From positions 375,260 through 439,259 of the forward strand of contig CAVZSF010000007.1 in assembly GCA_963777895.1 (NCBI GenBank): a stretch of 64,000 nt of DNA, read 5' to 3'. The translations under genes and the position numbers were made by a program. This stretch comes from UBA2241 sp963777895 (GTDB taxonomy: Bacteria; Actinomycetota; Thermoleophilia; UBA2241). This document shows positions 62,269-64,000 of this stretch, one piece after another (position 1 is the first letter of the stretch; each line of letters begins with the position of its first letter). Below the pieces are notes generated by a model. It saw only the letters and a list, made by a program, of their open reading frames with translations, did not search any database and had not been told where the DNA came from.

Positions 62269-62365
62269 GCGTCGGGGGAGCCGTCGCAAGGAGCAGGAAT
62301 ATGGGGATCGACCGCACCCGAGCGGGCCGTGCCGGTGCGGCCCGGCACTCTGAGGGGGTACGTCG

Positions 62366-64000
62366 ATGAACGCCAGGCCATTCCGCCGCACTAAGTACGG
62401 ACTCTTCCTACTGCTTGCGATCCTGCTGTTGCTCGTGGTCGGGGTACCGGCTGCGCAGGCGGCGGTGTGGACAGACGCCTACTACGTGCCTGGCAGCGTC
62501 GTCACCATCAGCGGCGACAACGTTGGACTGGTCGAACCCTGGGCCATGGGCACCGAGGTGACCATCGACATCGTCGGCCCTCTCGACGTTCCCTACTACG
62601 GGCCCTTGACAGCGTATGTCGGCATGGACGGCAGCTGGTCTTGTCAGTTCACGCTCTCCGAGGACCCCGTGTTCTCCGTTGGTGCGTATGCATACACGGC
62701 GTCTGCCGCGGGATCGCAGGAGACCCAGAGTGGGAGCTTCACGGACGCGCCGCCCAAGGTGAACGTAATCGTCGACACCCCGGAGTCTGGGACTCCGCTG
62801 AGGCGCTACGTGGACCAGCAGCTTCAGTTCCACCTCACCACGAGCGACTTCACGGTGGACCCGACCGGCTCACATACAATCAACTGGGGTGATGGCGGCG
62901 CCGCCCAAACGCTGACCTACGCGCAGGCGACTGGGGCCACCATCGTCCACACCTACACCGCGGCTAGCTTGGGAGACGGGTACTCCGTAGTCGCAACGCT
63001 CGCCAAGTCCGGTGGCGGACCGCCGGTGACTAGTGGGGTGACCAAGGTCAAGGTAGCTGCGGCCGCCGGCACGGCTACGTCACTCAGCGTTTCGAGTGCC
63101 ACGGGCACCTACGGCGGCACGGTCAATCTGCAGGCGCGGCTTACGACATCCACCGGCGAAGGCATATACAACAAGTCGGTGACATTCTCGCTGAACGGAT
63201 CCGCCGTCAGCCCGACAGCGACAACTGACGCGGCGGGCTACGCAACGCTGACGAACGTGAGTCTTGGCACAATCGGCGCGGGTACGTACGCGCCCGGAGT
63301 CTCGTCAGGAGTCAAAGCATCGTTCACGGCCAGTGGAGGATGGCTGGGCAGCAGCAACACCAAGACTCTCACGGTCAACAAGGCGACGCTCGACGTGAAT
63401 GCCGACAACAAGAGCAAGACCTACGGCGAGAACGACCCGGCGTTCACCTACAGCCTCACCGGCTTCGTGAACGACGACACCGCCGGCACCGTGACCGTGG
63501 GCGGTACGCCGCCCACCGTGAGCGCCGGCGCGCACAGCGAGAACGCCGGCAGCTACACCATCGCCGTGAGTAACGTCGGCGGTATGACTGCGGCCAACTA
63601 CGACTTCCAAGTCGGCAGCACGGGCACGCTCACCATTGGCAAGGCGACGCTCGACGTGAATGCCGACAACAAGAGCAAGACCTACGGCGAGAACGACCCG
63701 GCGTTCACCTACAGCCTCACCGGCTTCGTGAACGACGACACCGCCGGCACCGTGACCGTGGGCGGTACGCCGCCCACCGTGAGCGCCGGCGCGCACAGCG
63801 AGAACGCCGGCAGCTACACCATCGCCGTGAGTAACGTCGGCGGCATGACTGCGGCCAACTACGACTTCCAGGTCGGCAGCACGGGCACGCTCACGATCTA
63901 CGCGAAGGCTCTCACCGTGCAGGCCGGCAACAACTCGAAGACCTACGGCGACACCGACCCGGACCCGATCGCCGGCTTCAGCCTCGGCGGCGGCAATTCG
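62366..64000 (+). CDS. Secreted PKD/MBG-repeat surface protein (3' end beyond window)
   Basis: At least 545 residues, still open at the window end. GAGGGGGT before ATG 62366 sets the start. A signal peptide covers about residues 1-32 (KYGLFLLLAILLLLVVGVPA...). Next come an N-terminal beta domain, a PKD-like domain (INWGDGGAAQTL, near 172-183, ending in VATL), an Ig-like segment (SVTFSLNGSAV) and then MBG-type repeats starting KATLDVNADNKSKTYGENDP. Two repeats of 87 residues are almost identical and a third, divergent one begins at about 63901. This is an adhesin-like or matrix protein. Control by a c-di-GMP riboswitch fits a role in attachment or biofilm. Confidence 0.9.
   Translation, partial: MNARPFRRTKYGLFLLLAILLLLVVGVPAAQAAVWTDAYYVPGSVVTISGDNVGLVEPWAMGTEVTIDIVGPLDVPYYGPLTAYVGMDGSWSCQFTLSEDPVFSVGAYAYTASAAGSQETQSGSFTDAPPKVNVIVDTPESGTPLRRYVDQQLQFHLTTSDFTVDPTGSHTINWGDGGAAQTLTYAQATGATIVHTYTAASLGDGYSVVATLAKSGGGPPVTSGVTKVKVAAAAGTATSLSVSSATGTYGGTVNLQARLTTSTGEGIYNKSVTFSLNGSAVSPTATTDAAGYATLTNVSLGTIGAGTYAPGVSSGVKASFTASGGWLGSSNTKTLTVNKATLDVNADNKSKTYGENDPAFTYSLTGFVNDDTAGTVTVGGTPPTVSAGAHSENAGSYTIAVSNVGGMTAANYDFQVGSTGTLTIGKATLDVNADNKSKTYGENDPAFTYSLTGFVNDDTAGTVTVGGTPPTVSAGAHSENAGSYTIAVSNVGGMTAANYDFQVGSTGTLTIYAKALTVQAGNNSKTYGDTDPDPIAGFSLGGGNS
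63380..63900 (+). repeat. 261-bp tandem repeat (87 residues), near-identical copies
   Basis: Copy 1 spans 63380-63640 and copy 2 starts at 63641; over the shared part they differ at only a few bases, for example GGTATG/GGCATG and CCAAGTC/CCAGGTC. Identity at synonymous sites shows recent duplication or ongoing recombination. A third unit with much lower identity follows. Such repeats are easily collapsed in assembly, so copy number is uncertain. Confidence 0.9.

Overview
This is high-GC, densely coded DNA with many GTG starts, AGGAGG-type ribosome sites and overlapping ATGA gene junctions. An NarL-type two-component system, a Rex-like site in front of cydAB, non-pyrrolysine MttB paralogues and a tmRNA tag ending in ALAA fit an actinobacterium, possibly a deep lineage such as Thermoleophilia. 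That placement is inference. Eight genes need one or more frameshifts to read through, and six of them are each exactly one base too long, so this looks like a draft or metagenome assembly with insertion errors rather than a set of pseudogenes.

Region 1 (about 0.2-17.7 kb) is the most unusual. Five paralogues of the MttB (trimethylamine/betaine methyltransferase) superfamily lie here, none with an amber codon and none beside a corrinoid protein. Two precede a complete Opp/Dpp-type ABC importer (lipoprotein, two permeases, fused double ATPase). Three more form a tight six-gene run with a GNAT acetyltransferase carrying a cysteine tail, a spermidine-synthase-like protein and a LON-N-domain protein. 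Between the two sets lie a histidine ammonia-lyase homologue that has lost its MIO triad and an exported VanX-type dipeptidase.

Region 2 (17.7-25.9 kb) holds a quinone reductase, a DUF4349 membrane protein, a secreted SGNH-like protein, bifunctional PutA, a nitroreductase and a GNAT protein. Region 3 (25.9-31.4 kb) is an agmatine deiminase pathway (carbamoyltransferase, antiporter, carbamate kinase, agmatine deiminase), divergent from a TetR regulator with a clear palindromic operator between them. Region 4 (31.5-37.0 kb) has an HDAC-like deacetylase, cydAB with a promoter overlapping a Rex-like operator, a small Cys-rich protein, tmRNA and a methyltransferase.

Region 5 (37.2-50.1 kb) is a histidine kinase/response regulator pair followed by two paralogous ABC modules (MacB-type ATPase plus double-FtsX permease). 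These flank two membrane proteins with long Pro/Gln-rich tails. Region 6 (50.1-61.8 kb) holds a sodium:solute symporter, OsmC, a Ca2+-type P-ATPase behind a 34-bp palindrome, MazEF, a radical SAM protein, a polysaccharide deacetylase, a DUF4242 protein and an HtrA protease with several frameshifts. Region 7 (62.0 kb to the end) is a promoter, a cyclic-di-GMP-I riboswitch whose aptamer overlaps an intrinsic terminator, and a large secreted PKD/MBG-repeat protein that runs off the window.

Many genes are followed by long, perfect, GC-rich hairpins without a U tract. These are listed as terminator-like features.
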